A stretch of DNA of 64,000 nt from Medicago truncatula (taxonomy: Eukaryota > Streptophyta > Magnoliopsida > Fabales > Fabaceae): the NCBI RefSeq assembly GCF_003473485.1, contig NC_053048.1:32918755-32982754 (forward strand). Reading direction: 5' to 3'. The position numbers and the translations under genes are program-made. The notes under the pieces are model-generated. The model was not told where the DNA came from, made no database searches, and saw only the letters and a program-made list of their open reading frames with translations. Positions 54,260-64,000 of this stretch are shown here, in pieces. Each line of letters begins with the position of its first letter. Positions within the stretch are counted from its first letter, which is position 1.

Positions 54260-55183
54260 GTTTCCTGTCATGAGGTTCATAGAGTGGGTTGGTCCTCTTT
54301 CACGGTGTAGCTGTTTGGCGTTCGTACGTGCGTTGGTTCCCACGGCATTACCACCTTTGGACTGCTGGCATTGGTTCTTCCACCGATGCCACCGCGGTTC
54401 TGTTTCTTATGGCTGTCTGAGGAGCTGTTGAAAATCTGTGATGGCTGGTCCTTCGTAGATCCGTGTTTCATACGATGAGAGTGGCTAAATCTGGTCACCT
54501 TCGTCGATGCTGGTTTTGGTTATTGTTCCTTCTTTCTGGGCGTCCAAGCTGCTGCGCGCTTTCCCAACCTCGCCATCGGCCTTTTGGTCGGCGACATTTT
54601 TAAGGTTTGTAAAGGGTCGTGTGGTTGTGGTGGATCCAGTTTCTGGATGGTTGGTGGTTTCTCTTCCTCCGCGCCGAGAATGGGACAATAGTGTTTTTTC
54701 TAAAACCGTGTTCAGTGGTGTGTGGTTTCTAAAACTCAGTTCTGATCTGTCCCAGTAGCTTGCTGTTGATTCAAGGCAGTGGGTCTATTTTGGGGCAAAA
54801 GGGCGGTTACGCCTGCTGTGTTTTGCAGGGGGCTGATGGTACGTGAACCCCTATCGGTGTTGGCGATTCGTTCATTCACTATTCAAAAAAGATGTGTATG
54901 AATTTATTCAGTCGTGTCTCTGGTTCGTTAAAATGTTTGCGGACTTTTACACGGTATTTCTTTTGCAATTTGGTTTCGTTCCCCGCGTTGGGTTCGCTGG
55001 ATTGTGCTAATATGTATCTGTTTGTATGACCTTTTTGTTTCTTAATACCACTTTGGTTATATTCATTTTTTGGGATGACTTTGTGGTTGCTGAGTCAAGT
55101 TTATGCCCCCTCAGCTTTTTGTATTTTCTCTTTATTTGATATATTTTCCTTTGCTTAAAAAAAAACTTGGTTTCCTGTCATGA
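54260..55183 (+). mobile_element. Non-LTR retroposon with poly-A and 14-bp target duplication
   Basis: GTTTCCTGTCATGA at 54260-54273 is repeated exactly at 55170-55183. The 896 bp between end in an A-run preceded by TTTTGTATTTTCTCTTTATT and TTGCTT, a typical LINE 3' end. No RT domain is present, so it is 5'-truncated or non-autonomous. The 5' part is shared with unit A (from about 42003), so insertion preceded the duplication. Confidence 0.8.
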
Positions 55184-55299
55184 ACATTTGGTTTAATACA
55201 TGTTCTTCAATTTATCAAATGAGGTCATAATGCTTGTGGGTTCTTTTCTTCGTTATGTGTTAACATAATCCAAATCATGCATCGTACTTTTAATCTTCT

Positions 55300-55338
55300 T
55301 TAGCTAAGATTTTTTCAAGAAAAGTTATTAGCTAAGAT
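55300..55338 (-). repeat. Micro-retroposon scar 8 (17-nt insert)
   Basis: TTAGCTAAGAT at 55300-55310 is repeated at 55328-55338 around TTTTTCAAGAAAAGTTA. The T-run is short, so this is weaker than the others. Confidence 0.35.
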
Positions 55339-55609
55339 CATTGTATGGTCCAAACTCCAAAAAAAATACAGGTTGTAGTATTTTTTGTTTTGTTCTCTTA
55401 AAAACTATGTTGTTAGTATTTGTGCAAAAGAAACCAATCATCATAAGAGTTTTCTTAAAGATCATGTTAGGGAAGAATTGTTATTACTCGAAGCCTGCTT
55501 GACAAGTTGGCGTAATTCTAATTTATCTGTTTCTTAACGAGATCTGATGTAAGATCCTTATTCCTTCTAATTTAGTACCATATATGTTTGGTTGCACTTC
55601 AGCGAATGT

Positions 55610-56315
55610 TGCTCACTCTACTGGATCGCAAAATGTGATTTCTGATGCGCTTGATTATGATCGTCCTCCTGATGGTTTGCCTCACTTCGAATGTGGTGGA
55701 CATGGGTGATTTTGTCAAGGACGTGTTGGACCACCAAGCACCGTATATGTGTCATGTTTTTGGAAGGTGTGGTCACGATGCCATTAAGTGTTGGTATCAC
55801 TTTGACCAGTCCTTCAATTCCATGCTCATGGACACCAAGCACCAATGCACTTCAATATGCACCTATGCTTTGTCATATGTCAGGACTCTATGAGAGTAAT
55901 TCTTGAAGGATCACTTGGACCTGATGGCCGTCACAAATTTCATCAATTTCACATTTTACCTCAAGTTGCTTTTGTTACCCATTCTTCAGTAACCCTACAC
56001 TTTCTGCCACTAAAAATAATGATCTGTTTTCCTGTACTTCTTAATCTAGTGATATCCGCTCTCAGTGGCACATTAGGCCGGGTCATGCAAAGAAAAATGT
56101 TAAATTTGTACTTTTGCAATCCTTTTTGTTTAGGCAGAACTCATATAATACATGCTCCTAGTTCTCTAAATACTTATACTGCATCGTTTAAGGTTGTTCA
56201 CAGTGATCATTGGGACTCCTTCCCCCAGCCCCTCTTCATGTTGCTATTACTATTACATAAGTTTGTAAATACATTTACGAAACTTACATGGATCTATTTT
56301 CTGATGTGCAAATAA
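55610..56315 (+). pseudogene. Ty1/copia gag-integrase fragment, degenerate
   Basis: A zinc knuckle (C-H-V-F-G-R-C-G-H-D-A-I-K-C-W-Y-H-F-D-Q-S-F) is followed after frameshifts by a GAG-pre-integrase trace (W-H-I-R-P-G-H near 56060-56085). The start of the integrase (V-H-S-D-H-W-D ... F-T-K-L-T-W-I-Y-F-L) lies near 56195-56300. It differs from the copia copy at 42317-44450. No LTRs were seen. Confidence 0.7.
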
Positions 56316-57720
56316 TTTGATGTCTTAACTTCCTTTAAATCTTACATATGGTAGCAACTTCCGATGAACCATGGAAGTTTCTATCTTCATTTGCATCCTT
56401 TCCTGAATAGTTCCTCTTTTCAGCAACATTATAGGTTTGTGCCTAAATCTCCAATTCTGATTCTAAAAAGCATAAAACTATTGCAAATTTTTCTTCATTA
56501 CTTTAAAATAATCAAAATTATGAACAAAACCATCGAGCATGAATGTAACCCTTTGAAGTACTATAAAAAGGTATATCTTTGTTTATGCGCAGCAAGAAAG
56601 GTGTTGAACCACTTCGTAGCGATCCTTAAATCGAGAGGGCTAAGCCTGCAAACCGAAAAGCGGCAAGACAACTCAACTTCATAGAGGAAGAGAAGATGAC
56701 AGATCATCGACCACCACTGCCACAAATACGTATACCTGGATATTTTTGCAGAAGGACCAATAGGGGCTGACTACTCATGGCTTTCAACCAACTCATCGTG
56801 TGTCTTTCAACATAAAAAATGAAGTGCTGACCTGTTTGATGGTGGAGCAGTGCAAGACCCCAACGAACATCTCAGTAAATTCTATGAGATTTTCCAGTGT
56901 CTCTCTATCTCTTTGAGTTTTGATCCTCAATTAAAATCAATTGAATACAAGAAATTTAACATCTAAGCGAATTCATGCTTCATAGAGAATCGACATTTTC
57001 TCAATTGGAGGGAAATGTCATCTCATAATTCTAATAGATAATGCCGCCATACTTTGCTAAGTTAAGTGAGACTTGTTTAGTGAACCAGCTCTTGTAATTT
57101 CGTTGATATATTTCTGTTTCCATTCGCTTTCAGCCCGCTTCTACTCCCTTAGACATTTGCCATTCCTTAAAACTTCCAACTTTCTGATTTGGTTCGCTCT
57201 CAGCTCGCTTAGCGAATCACCTTGAACTTATAAACTTTTATTTTATCCCATCCATGTATCTTTAAACAATAAACCCTATAAAATGTATGGAATTATGTCA
57301 AAATAGCTATATTGGTTCTATAGAGCTAGTTTATTGATATTTACAATAATTTGAGGAATTTCATTAGATTACTTGTAAAACAGGTCAATAAGTGCCCATA
57401 AAATATGTTGATACAGTACTTGTCAATATTTATGCACGTCTAAACTTCGTATTTGTGTCAATATTTTAAACACTTTATGTTTCTGATAACTTTTTTTAAT
57501 TCAATCTTTTCATTTAAAAACAAAGTTAACAATCTAAAAAAACTGAATTTTTTTCTTTTGGAAAAAAATTTGACGTTGTAATTTTGTGATTTGAACAAAT
57601 GAGCTGAACCTAACGAGATAAATCTAGTTGATCGTTAACTTTAAACGAGCCGAACTCGACCTATAAAAAAATTTTCTCGCATTTGAGTCCAGTTACAAGT
57701 TGAACCAAATCTTATCAAAA
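56316..57720. other. Spacer, no gene recognised
   Basis: It may include further retroelement debris at 56340-56950 without recognisable domains. About 57590-57715 has TAACGAG and CGAGCCGAACTCGA phrases like the hAT MITE at 38494. Confidence 0.4.
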
Positions 57721-58165
57721 GTTAACTCAGACAAGTTAGGCTCAAGTCATTTCAAGACATAGTTTCGAGCAATATATAAATCAGGGGACCCCTAACGCTT
57801 TGAGATTTTTGATAAATATTTGGTGTCCAACTCACTTGCGTGTTTTATCTTGATCCAATGTGGATTACCCTCACGCTCTCTTCATGAGCAAAACTTCCGG
57901 TATTCCTAATCTGGTCTATATGCATCCCACATGCCTCTCGCGCGGCCCCTAAAACCCAAAAATATAGAGTTGAGCTCAGATAAGTTCGACTCGAGTCATT
58001 TCGGGACATAGTATTGGGAAATATATAAGCTAGAGAACCCCGAATACTTCTAGGTTTTGGGCAAATATATGATGTCCAACTCACATGTGTGTCTGCTCGA
58101 CCTAATGTGGATTACCCCCACCCTCTTTTCATGTCTCAAACCTTCCGATAATCCTAATATATTAT
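57720..58165. repeat. Two-copy tandem repeat, period about 249 bp
   Basis: A block with TCAGAYAAGTT, AGTCATTTC, GACATAGT, GGTGTCCAACTCAC and AATGTGGATTACCC occurs at about 57725-57930 and again at about 57974-58165, diverged. A CTCGCGCGGCCCC stretch separates the copies. Confidence 0.65.
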
Positions 58166-58701
58166 ATCTTATATATTTCTATCAACCGAGCTAAATTCAC
58201 GGGGACTGATATTTATTTTATTTGTTATTTTTTTTCTAAATTACTGGTAAACACACTTGATATTCTATAATTTAAAATTGGAGGGGCATTTTATGAAGAA
58301 AAAAAAAAACAATTGGGGGTGAAGAATTTCACTTTTAAATTTGATCGAATGATCGTATATTATGGAATCAAGTCGCATATAATATTTTTTGTATTCCTTT
58401 TTTTGGAATAAAATCACACTTAATATTTTTTTTTAAGGAAAATGTATAAATCGTAATTAATTCAAAATCTTTCTTAAAAAAATTAAAATTTAGTTTAAAA
58501 ACTATCTTCTTTCTTACTCCTATACAATATTCGTCTATATCTTATATATACCACCAAATACTTGTTTAATTCTATTTTTAAATCGGTAAAAATAAACTCT
58601 AGAAGAATTGCCCAGAAATTTGCAGGTCACATTGCAGAACAAAAGCATCTGTGTTTATTTTTTTTTGCTTGTGGTAGGGTTTGTGCTTCGTTTTCAACAT
58701 A

Positions 58702-59333
58702 ATGAATCAACGTCAATCCACCTCACCATCCCCTCCGGCATTCATTCCTGGTGATCTCATCACCGAAATCCTGTCCTTGCTTTGCGTTAAAACCCTCACG
58801 CGATTCAAATGCGTGAGCAAGTCCTGGAACACTCTCATCTCTGATCCAACCTTCGTCGACAACCATCTTAAGAAGTCATCACAAAAACAGCACATCATAG
58901 TAATGTGGGAAAACAAGGAGGGTTATAATGTCTCGCCCTTCCCCTTGCATAGTTTAATAAAAATCCATCCATCCCTGTCCACATCGACAACATCCATTGT
59001 TTGAATAACAATTTCTTTATTGTTGGTTGCTGCAACGGATTGATCTGTTTGTTTTCAAGATCTCTCTATATGACACAATCTGTAGGGTATGAGGATTACT
59101 TGATCTACTTCTTGAACCCTTCTATAAGAAAAATATCTGAAAAATTAGGGTCATTTCGTCATAGTACTCTTCTAAATCATAGTGACCATCGTTTAAACTC
59201 TTTTAAGTTCTCGTTTGGTTATGATGATTCAACAAAAACTTACAAGGTTGTAGCCTTTCAAACTTCAACGAATACTGATGTAATGTGTGTTTTGGACGTC
59301 TACAGCTTATTTGCACGTCTCCATGCAGAATAA
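58702..59333 (+). pseudogene. F-box pseudogene 3: frameshifted and 3'-truncated
   Basis: It starts M-N-Q-R-Q-S-T-S-P with a good F-box (D-L-I-T-E-I-L-S-L-L-C-V-K-T and F-K-C-V-S-K-S-W-N-T-L-I-S-D-P-T-F). A frameshift near 58960-59000 separates it from the FBA start (V-G-C-C-N-G-L-I-C-L-F, F-G-Y-D-D-S-T-K-T-Y-K-V-V). Homology ends near 59290 in unrelated codons, directly followed by the promoter of the next copy. About half of the FBA domain is missing. The first frame alone could encode an isolated F-box of about 100 residues. Confidence 0.85.
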
Positions 59334-59401
59334 AAGCATATGTGTGTTTTGGACGTCTGTGTTAGGGTTTGTGCTGCTTTTTCAACTAAAGCACTACTCT
59401 G

Positions 59402-60670
59402 ATGGATATTCGTCCAATTAAGAAGCAACCTCAATCCACGGCACCATTGTTTCCAACATTCATTCCATACGAACTCGTCGCAGATATTATGTTGAGGCTT
59501 GATGTGAAAACTATAGAGCTATTCAAAAGCGTGAGCAAATCCTGGAACACTTTCATCTCTGATCCAACTTTTGTCGACAAGCATCTTAAGCAGTCATCAC
59601 AAATCGTTTAATCGAAAATTGTTTCATCTCTATATTATTATGGGAAAATAAGGATGGTTATAATAATGCCTCACCCATCCCCTTGCATCGTTTAATGGAA
59701 AATCCATCTATCAGCATTCACAGCCACAACAATAACCATTATTTGAAAAAGGGTTTCGGTATTCTTGGTTCTTTGCAGCGGATTGATCTGTTTGTTTTCC
59801 ACATCCTACTATATCACGGAAAAGGTTTTCCATGAGGACTACTCCATGTATTTCTGGAACCCTTCCGCTGGAAAGAAATCTGAAAAATTAGGGTCGTTTT
59901 GTTATAGCACTCCTCTAGATCGTCTACGTCCTATGAACAATTTTTAAATTCTTTTGAGTTTGCTTTTGGTTATGATGATTCAATGAAAACTTATAAGGTT
60001 GTTGCCTTTCATGTTGATGAGAACAACCCAGCTTCAGGTAAAAGTGAGGTCAAAGTTTTTAGTTTGGGTGTTAACTGTTGGAGAAATATTCAAAGTTTTC
60101 CGGTCGTTCCTCTTATTTTGTTGGATTTTAGACATATTTGGCTTAACGATGGTATGTATTTGGGTGGGACTATTAATTGGTTGGCTGTTCGCAAAGATTT
60201 CCATTCTTTATATGAATACCGAGACAGTACTCATGTTGAGCAATTTGTGATTCTTTCGCTTGATCTTTCGACAAAGACATACAAACAGTTGTTGTTGCCT
60301 CAAGGTTTTGATGAGGTGCCATTTATTCGGCCAGTTCTTATGGTTTTGATTTAATGTCTTTGTTTTTCTTATGATACAAAAGACAATGGTTTTGTTTTAT
60401 GGCAGATGAAAGAGTATGGATTTCATGAGTCTTGGTCTCAATTATTTAAGATTAGTTACCAGAATCTTCAAGACTGTTGCGTTAAGGATTATTATCAAAC
60501 GGTGTGCCTTTATAAAAATGGTGATATTAGCAAAACCAAAAAGATCCGGCCACCATGCAATGATCTATAATTTGAGAGATAAAAAAGTAGTGAGAATTAC
60601 ATTTGAAGACTGCATTAACTGGTCCTTACATGCATATGTCTATGTCGAAAGCTTGGTTGGATTTCGTTGA
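59402..60670 (+). pseudogene. F-box pseudogene 4: full-length, multiple frameshifts
   Basis: It is collinear with F-box 1 and 2 from M-D-I-R-P-I-K-K to the final V-E-S-L-V-G-F-R. Lesions include a frameshift with stop after K-Q-S-S-Q (about 59600), another near 59760-59780, a stop after R-P-M-N-N-F at about 59947, a stop after V-L-M-V-L-I at about 60352-60354 and a deletion near 60520. The conserved F-box shows L-K-T-I-V-R changed to V-K-T-I-E-L. It shares the conserved promoter of the intact copies. Confidence 0.9.
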
Positions 60671-62030
60671 AAGTAAGTTTCCCAATGACAATTAACTTAT
60701 TTGAATTTCTGTTAATTCTTTGTGTTAAGCACCTTATCATTTTGTACTTATAGATTGTGTGAAATTTCTTAAAGGTGGCTTCGGTTTATTGTATTGTTAA
60801 TTGATTATGTATAGCAGGCGCGCTGTAATTTTATATTTATTATGAGCTAGAAGATGAAGTTTTTTAAAGTTTACTAGCTAGAACTTGATTCTCCTGAAAT
60901 GGAATTTAGTCTGAGAAATACTCTCATAGAAAAGTTGAAGGACAAATGAAATAGTACTTTATTTGGAAACATAAAAATTAACATAATGAAAGGCAGAAGC
61001 GGGAATAAGTTTAATGAGAAACATACATGTATGAAGACACTTGGTTAGAACGTTGTTACTTTTAAGCATTGACCGAATCAAAGAAGCATTAAGTTCCTTT
61101 CTTGTACTAAAGATGACAACAATGTTGCTGGTTACTGCAACTGTTGTCATACCTGAGAAATGTTTCTATGGTCACAAGCCTAAATATAAAACATTTAAAA
61201 ACACACACATAACAAAACTACATTATTAATTGTTGTCTGCTTCACCTTTTACAAGTTATGTGTCACTGTATCAAATGATTTATATTAAAGATCGTGACTA
61301 CATAAGTGTTACTCGTCATAGTTTATTTTGTGTTTACATTTTATTTTATATTGTGTTCTGGTTTTCTCTTCTAGTCTAATGGGTATTTTTTTTTAATATT
61401 AGATCAGCAACCCCAACCCTATCAAAATAAGGGATCAAAGTGGATTTGCAAATGGAGAGATACGAAGCATTTGGATAAAGTAGGCGACATTGTGTTGGGG
61501 ATCTAAAATATTTATTTATATTATGCCATTTTCTCAAATGTTATTTTGTCATTATTTTTTGTGGAGGAAGCAACTATTTTTGTCATTTTGTTTTCTGATG
61601 ACTTGCATTTGAATTACTTTGATGGTCATATATTATATATCGATTTTTTTTATGCACATATGATATATCGTCTTATACCTCAGTTTATGCAAATGTTTGC
61701 TCACCTATATTTAACTTAAAATGCTGATTTTTTCATGTTTTAAAAACTTCAACTTTGATAATGCTCTGTATTTGTGATATGTGTTACTGTGTATATAAAA
61801 TTCAGTTACAGCTTCCATCAAGAGATCGCAACCAAGTGGTAATTCTTGCCGTGGAGGAGGGGATTAACCAGCGTGGTGGTTTGATTTTCATTCTGCTGAA
61901 TGTAGTACGGATTTTGAGAATGATCCGTGAGAGCAGGAATACCTCGCATATGTCTTGCGATTTCAATCCTTAGCATAATTGGCGATTTCAATCCGTATCG
62001 TATCTTGTATCCAGACTTCACAGCTAGTGA
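60671..62030. other. F-box pseudogene 4 3' flank and spacer
   Basis: Up to about 61760 it aligns in patches with the flanks of F-box 1 and 2 (for example TTATGCAAATGTTTGCTCACCT). A 72-codon open frame at 61755-61973 is not recognisable. Confidence 0.5.
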
Positions 62031-62066
62031 GTCTCGCCTCTCACGAGATAAGCTTTAGCACTGTTT

Positions 62067-62114
62067 TCTAATTGGTAGAGATTTTTTTTTTTCGAAAGAT
62101 CTAATTGGTCGAGA
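62067..62114 (-). repeat. Micro-retroposon scar 9 (18-nt insert)
   Basis: TCTAATTGGTAGAGA (62067-62081) is repeated with one mismatch at 62100-62114. The insert is a T-run followed by CGAAAGA; on the minus strand it reads TCTTTCG plus poly-A, very like the insert at 12259-12278. Confidence 0.5.
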
Positions 62115-62278
62115 ATGTCAAGTAGTTGTAAATTAAAGCGTATATTCTTCACTACACATTAAAGTGTTTTGAAATTCGTGCTTCATTCATGTGGATATGT
62201 TCTACGGTAGGAAGGACATATTATTTTTGGTAGCTAAATGACGGAAGAAGCTGATACCAAATGCTTATTATATATATT

Positions 62279-62455
62279 AGGGAAATGTTAACAAGTGCTT
62301 CTAGGGTACTCTTTAAACACTTTAAATAGTAAGTTTTTAATGAAAAATTGTATATTCAATGCATTGGAAACTATAAACGTTAACTTTTTGAAAGAATAAT
62401 TGCTAAATTTAGTATCCTTAAAAAATGTCCCAAGACATTCGTTACCAACACCCTA
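62279..62455. mobile_element. Probable MITE between the duplicated promoter segments
   Basis: It begins GGGAAATGTTAACAAGTGC and ends near TTCGTTACCAACACCC, with a GGGTACTCTTTAAACA interior. It resembles the GTTAAC/AGTGC family nested upstream of UGT3 (about 25780-25946). Ends are approximate. Confidence 0.4.
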
Positions 62456-62671
62456 TATATTATGCACATGAAAGTGTTTTGAAAATCGTGCTACCTTTGT
62501 CTCGATCTGTTATACTTTAGGAAGGAAAGATTGTTTATGGTACCTACCCTTAAATGGGACCGAAGAGGCTGATACCAAATGCTTATATAACGGAAACCTG
62601 ATATACCAAAGAGGCTGTTATACCAAATGCTGATAACGGAAACCTGATAGCAGGTGGCCCAACGGATCTTG

Positions 62672-62805
62672 GAGGAGGCTCTGATACCATCTTAGAAATT
62701 GTGGTTGGGTCTAACACAACCCCACAATACCGACTTGTGAGGTGAGGATTGCCCCCACTTATAAACACATTGTCAGACCATGTCCTATCCGATGTCGGAC
62801 TCTTA
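62672..62805 (-). mobile_element. LTR/TRIM-like fragment ending in a tRNA-Met primer-site motif
   Basis: The minus strand starts near AGTCCGACATCGGATAGG and ends TTTCTAAGATGGTATCAGAGCC. TGGTATCAGAGC is the usual complement of initiator-tRNA-Met at the start of a retroelement interior. This sequence is widespread in legume genomes (from memory). It replaces the start of the UGT relic. Confidence 0.55.
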
Positions 62806-62960
62806 ACACATGTCAATGCTTCAACATTCCAAAAAGCCATAGAGAGTGACTTCAATTCAGCATACCCTATTAAAACCCAACTTCTTCAATTCCCTTCAAC
62901 TTAAGTTGGTCTCCCTGATGGTGTTGAAAACATGAAAGATGGAACTTCATTTGAAATACA

Positions 62961-63384
62961 AAGGGGTCACACAGACTATATTTAGTTAACTTAAATTTTT
63001 TAGAATGGTACAAAGGAGTATACACATTAAGGTGTGAACCTATCATTGAACTAAAAAATATGTCATTATTTCAATTATTAATCTTTGATTACAAAAGATA
63101 AAACAAACAAAAAATGTAAATACAAAAAGATATTCAAAACAAACCTAAAAGAAAGCTAAGTTTTGTGTTGAGGTATTTGCTATTTCAATCCATAGGCAAT
63201 TCATCTTTTTTTTTATTCCAACTTTTATTTTTATTTTTTTTTCTTCCAAACGACACAAATGACACAGTTCATGAGCATGGGCATGCAAGTAAACCATTAA
63301 CCAAGCCAACCAACTCTCTCACATGCATATAAGCGGTCATCTCTCTGACGTTCATCTAGGAGCGGGTAGCAGAGCGGCTAGTCT
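62961..63384. other. Spacer, no gene seen
   Basis: AT-rich, with T-runs at 63208-63242. Nothing recognisable. Confidence 0.5.
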
Positions 63385-64000
63385 CTCTCCTATCTTGGCT
63401 TTGGTCTGGAAGAGTTGGGCTCCCCCCAAGGTTCGTATCTTTTCATGACAACTACTCCTTGATAGGATTCCTACTAGGATGAACCTCTTGAGACACGGTG
63501 TGCTAAGAGATCAAGAGGCTTCTTTGTGTGTATTTTGTGGTGCGGAGGCGGAGACTGTTAGTCACTTTTTTGTTACTTGTACGGTTGCGTTGAGGGTTTG
63601 GTATGATATTTTTAGATGGCTTGGTTAGGAGTTACTCCTTCCTAGGGATTTGTTAGGTCTTTTTGAGGGGTGTTGTGTGTTTCCTAGGAGAGAGTATTAG
63701 GTGTGGTTTTTTGTTGATCTGGCACTCGGTGATGTGGTACATCTGGTCTGCTCGTATTGATCTGGTGTTCTCTGCTAGGATATTGGATGTAGAGCAATTG
63801 GTTGATAAAATCCAGTTTACATCTTGGCACTAGTTTTATGAGAGTCACTCTGGTCATCCCTGTTCCCATTATGAGTGGGTGGCGGAACCATCTATCTGTT
63901 AGGACCGATAGGTTTCTGGGGAGGAGTTTTGCTTGGTTCTGGGTTTGTTTTGTTTTCTTTGCAACTTTTCTTGGGGTAGTTGGATGCACATCACTTTAAA
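63385..64000 (+). mobile_element. LINE ORF2 C-terminal fragment (zf-RVT), runs off the window
   Basis: Translation gives V-W-K-S-W-A-P-P-K-V and D-R-I-P-T-R-M-N-L-L-R-H-G-V, then C-V-F-C-G-A-E-A-E-T-V-S-H-F-F-V-T-C. This is the zinc-binding domain that follows reverse transcriptase in plant LINEs (CxxC...HxxxxC). Stops appear after about 63625. The right side is cut by the window end. Confidence 0.8.

Larger units (their letters stand above)
62030..62960 (+). pseudogene. UGT relic 4: UGT1-like promoter plus about 50 codons
   Basis: GTCTCGCCTCTCACGAGATAA at about 62028 matches the UGT1 upstream region (1201-1221, allowing one change). TTGTAAATTAAAGC, TTATATATA and related blocks follow. A promoter segment starting AAAGTGTTTTGAAA occurs twice (62161 and 62471). 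Coding homology appears only from about 62806 (A-N-A-S-T-F-Q-K-A-I-E-S-D-F-N-S) to 62960, with a stop replacing Gln in P-S-A-Q near 62903. Codons 1-46 were replaced by an LTR-like fragment (62672-62805). No catalytic residue or PSPG remains. Confidence 0.8.

Noticed and set aside
61755-61973. 72-codon frame after F-box pseudogene 4
   Set aside because: No recognisable motif and no paralogous copy to test conservation.

Overview
The window looks like a legume nuclear chromosome, most likely Medicago or a close relative (inference). The reasons are AT-rich spacers crowded with plant MITEs, SINEs, LINEs and LTR elements, intronless UDP-sugar glycosyltransferase (UGT) genes closest in style to legume UGT73 saponin glycosyltransferases, and intronless F-box genes with F-box-associated domains. 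No bacterial features are present.

Layout. 1-16 kb: LINE remnants, intact UGT1 (1477-2970), two UGT pseudogenes (about 7621-7795 and 9063-9993), a four-hairpin array (10310-10737), a LINE reverse-transcriptase scrap and intact UGT2 (13658-15151). 16-26 kb: gene-free, with a SINE, a MULE-like element inside an LTR-like remnant, tandem repeats and MITEs. 26.2-42.3 kb (unit A): UGT3 (26301-27776), UGT4 (29833-31296), a 6.55 kb nested transposon block and F-box gene 1 (39760-41028). 42.3-45.8 kb: antisense Ty1/copia pol and other transposon debris. 45.8-54.5 kb (unit B): a segmental duplicate of unit A with UGT5 (45931-47409), a UGT4-like pseudogene (49364-50846) and F-box gene 2 (52011-53279). 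54.3-64 kb: a non-LTR retroposon, copia debris, two F-box pseudogenes, a UGT relic that still carries a UGT1-like promoter, and a LINE ORF2 tail.

The five intact UGTs keep the N-terminal catalytic His, the partner Asp and the 44-residue PSPG donor motif ending in Gln. They are therefore probably cytosolic UDP-glucose-dependent enzymes acting on specialised metabolites such as triterpenoid saponins or phenolics; the acceptor cannot be read from the sequence. UGT3 and UGT5 are almost identical over their central and C-terminal parts but differ in the first ~95 codons, which suggests gene conversion. The F-box proteins are probable SCF substrate adaptors. I see no direct biochemical link between the two families beyond their being duplicated together.

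The most unusual signals are: (1) four tandem RNA-like hairpins spaced about 120 bp apart, whose related copies differ by base changes that preserve pairing; (2) nine tiny (12-29 nt) oligo-A/T insertions, each flanked by 11-19 bp direct repeats, which look like almost completely 5'-truncated LINE insertions, one with an empty site in the paralogous unit; (3) a precisely dissectable nest of LTR elements with matching target duplications.
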